Of a stretch of DNA of 64,000 nucleotides, positions 62,723-64,000 are shown piece by piece (within the stretch, counting starts at the first letter, position 1; each line of letters begins with the position of its first letter). Source of the DNA: Microcebus murinus (Eukaryota; Chordata; Mammalia; Primates; Cheirogaleidae); NCBI RefSeq assembly GCF_040939455.1, contig NC_134115.1:29104727-29168726 (forward strand), read 5' to 3'. Below the pieces are notes generated by a model, which was not told the DNA's origin, did not search any database, and saw nothing but the letters and a program-made list of their open reading frames with translations. Position numbers and translations under genes: made by a program.

Positions 62723-63745
62723 AATACCTGCCATTTCTCACACAAAGCTGCTCAGAAAATCAAAACAGCCCAGGAAATAAGACAATCCTGGTTGTCAGAA
62801 CAGCTGTCTCTGAACCAACACGATAAGCTGTCCCTATAGCTTAGTTAGGAACCGCCTTGGAGGAATATAGGCTATAGCCATTGCCTAAGCCAGAATTTCT
62901 TATGCTTCTCACTGTCCCCTCAGCTCAACTGTTTTTGGGTATTTATGATTTACTAAAGAGAGGGTCAGGTCCAAAGATTCAGATACCTGCAGTTGCCACT
63001 TGGCAAAAGGCTTTGTAAACTATGGGAAAAGCATACGTAGCTTTAAAAAAATATGGTTATCCAGCCCCATAGATAGCTTTGCCATCAATGAAAAAGCTGA
63101 ATGGGCTGCAAGTGAGTTATCGATTATCCCAGGTTGCTCAGCCTTCATCTTTCAATATGCTAAGTCAGGTGCTTTCAGAAAGGAGGCACGCAAGAGCTGA
63201 GTGTGGAATAATCGTATTATTTAAGAGGTGTGGGCCATGGCATTTCCTAAGCAAAGAGATCTGAGCGTGGCCTCATAACAATGTGGAACCAGCCCTCCTA
63301 ACTGCAGGAGGAGCGATGTCAAGACTGGAGAAGGAAGGTAGGGGTGATGGGAAAGCCACTGACCCAGCACTTGAACATGGGGCCCCTTGGTTGGTTCTCC
63401 ATGGAGGTGTATCAATGCCTCACACTGCCACAAAGTAGCACAGACTGTGGAAGAAAGCAAGACTGTTTGGTGTCAGGGGTGCCAAGAACCCAACCTCTTA
63501 AAAGAAGACATTAATGGATATTAGACGCTTTCTTCAGACACACACAAGTGGTAGAAGGGGCTTAGCCTTTCTAATTCTCAATCATACTGAAATGATGGCT
63601 CCCCAGGGAATGGTATCCACCAAGACGGCTTCATACACACTTCACAAGGATCACTACTGACAGATGCTAATTTTCCTACTCACGTTTGTCCATGCTGGTG
63701 CTTCCTTTCTTAGAGAGACTGGTGGGAAAGGACTTGGGGATTAAA
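62723..63745. other. Intronic, no recognised element
   Basis: It has short open frames only. I found no exon of the N-terminal kinase half here. Confidence 0.4.
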
Positions 63746-63749
63746 GAGC

Positions 63750-63960
63750 ATAGACTCTGTGACTTTAGGTGGGTTACATTACCTCCCTGTGCCTCAGTTT
63801 CCTCATCTGTAAAATGGTGGCAATGATATCACCCACCGTACAGGGTGCTTGCGAAAATTAAATATGGCAATGTAGCAATGTAGAAAACTCCTTAGCATAA
63901 AGTAAGTGCTCAACTAATTGCTAGCTATTATCATTATAACTGTAATTCATGGCGAATCAT
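63750..63960 (+). repeat. MIR SINE
   Basis: It is a well-kept MIR: 'tgtgactttaggtgggttac', 'gtgcctcagtttcctcatct', 'gtaaaatggtggcaatgata', 'cataaagtaagtgctcaact'. Confidence 0.88.
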
Positions 63961-64000
63961 TCCTCACACTAGTTCAAGAGACTACAGGTGCCAGCTGTAA

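Overview
This window is nuclear DNA from a primate, most likely a Malagasy lemur (strepsirrhine). The evidence is a set of Alu elements whose linker carries the A-rich insert 'aaagaaattaattggccaa' and whose right arm reads 'gctgtgagctaggctgacgcc'. That form is typical of lemurs and is not seen in monkeys, apes or humans. Introns, MIR, L2, L1, MaLR LTRs and hAT fossils complete a normal mammalian repeat landscape. No bacterial-type genes, operons, CRISPR arrays or new systems are visible.

The only protein-coding gene I can support is PIP5K1B (phosphatidylinositol-4-phosphate 5-kinase type-1 beta), on the minus strand. Six consecutive internal exons lie between 61384 and 42012. They encode the end of the kinase core, the substrate-specificity loop and the variable C-terminal tail. 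All six splice junctions are consistent in phase, and every intron fully inside the window is GT-AG. The spliced segment is 731 nt, about 243 codons, with no stop or frameshift. The exons upstream (N-terminal kinase half) lie beyond 64000. The exon for the last ~40 residues and the stop codon was not found, so positions 1-42011 are probably the last intron and/or downstream DNA.

Layout. 1-18000: non-coding DNA with MIR/L2 relics, a composite L1 tail holding a large (CT)n(TTTC)n microsatellite, a MaLR LTR at 8432, and two Alus at one target site (11820-12480). 18050-18160: a 5S rRNA retropseudogene with target-site duplications. 20803-21620: a MER1-type hAT element split by an Alu. 22000-25700: a HAL1/L1 ORF1-type relic that contains a foldback plus a ~144 bp copy of an L1 segment found 1.5 kb away, then an L1 tail and three Alus. 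28900-30700: a second HAL1-like relic and an Alu. 33240-41620: Alus, an unidentified terminal-inverted-repeat element, a lemur L1 tail and a MaLR LTR split by an Alu. 42012-61384: the PIP5K1B exons with repeat-filled introns. The largest of these introns (10.1 kb) is rich in L1. 61385-64000: MIR and Alu sequence in the next intron.

Repeat family names come from recognition by eye and have not been checked with RepeatMasker. Exon boundaries come from reading frame, splice signals and remembered PIP5K family sequence.
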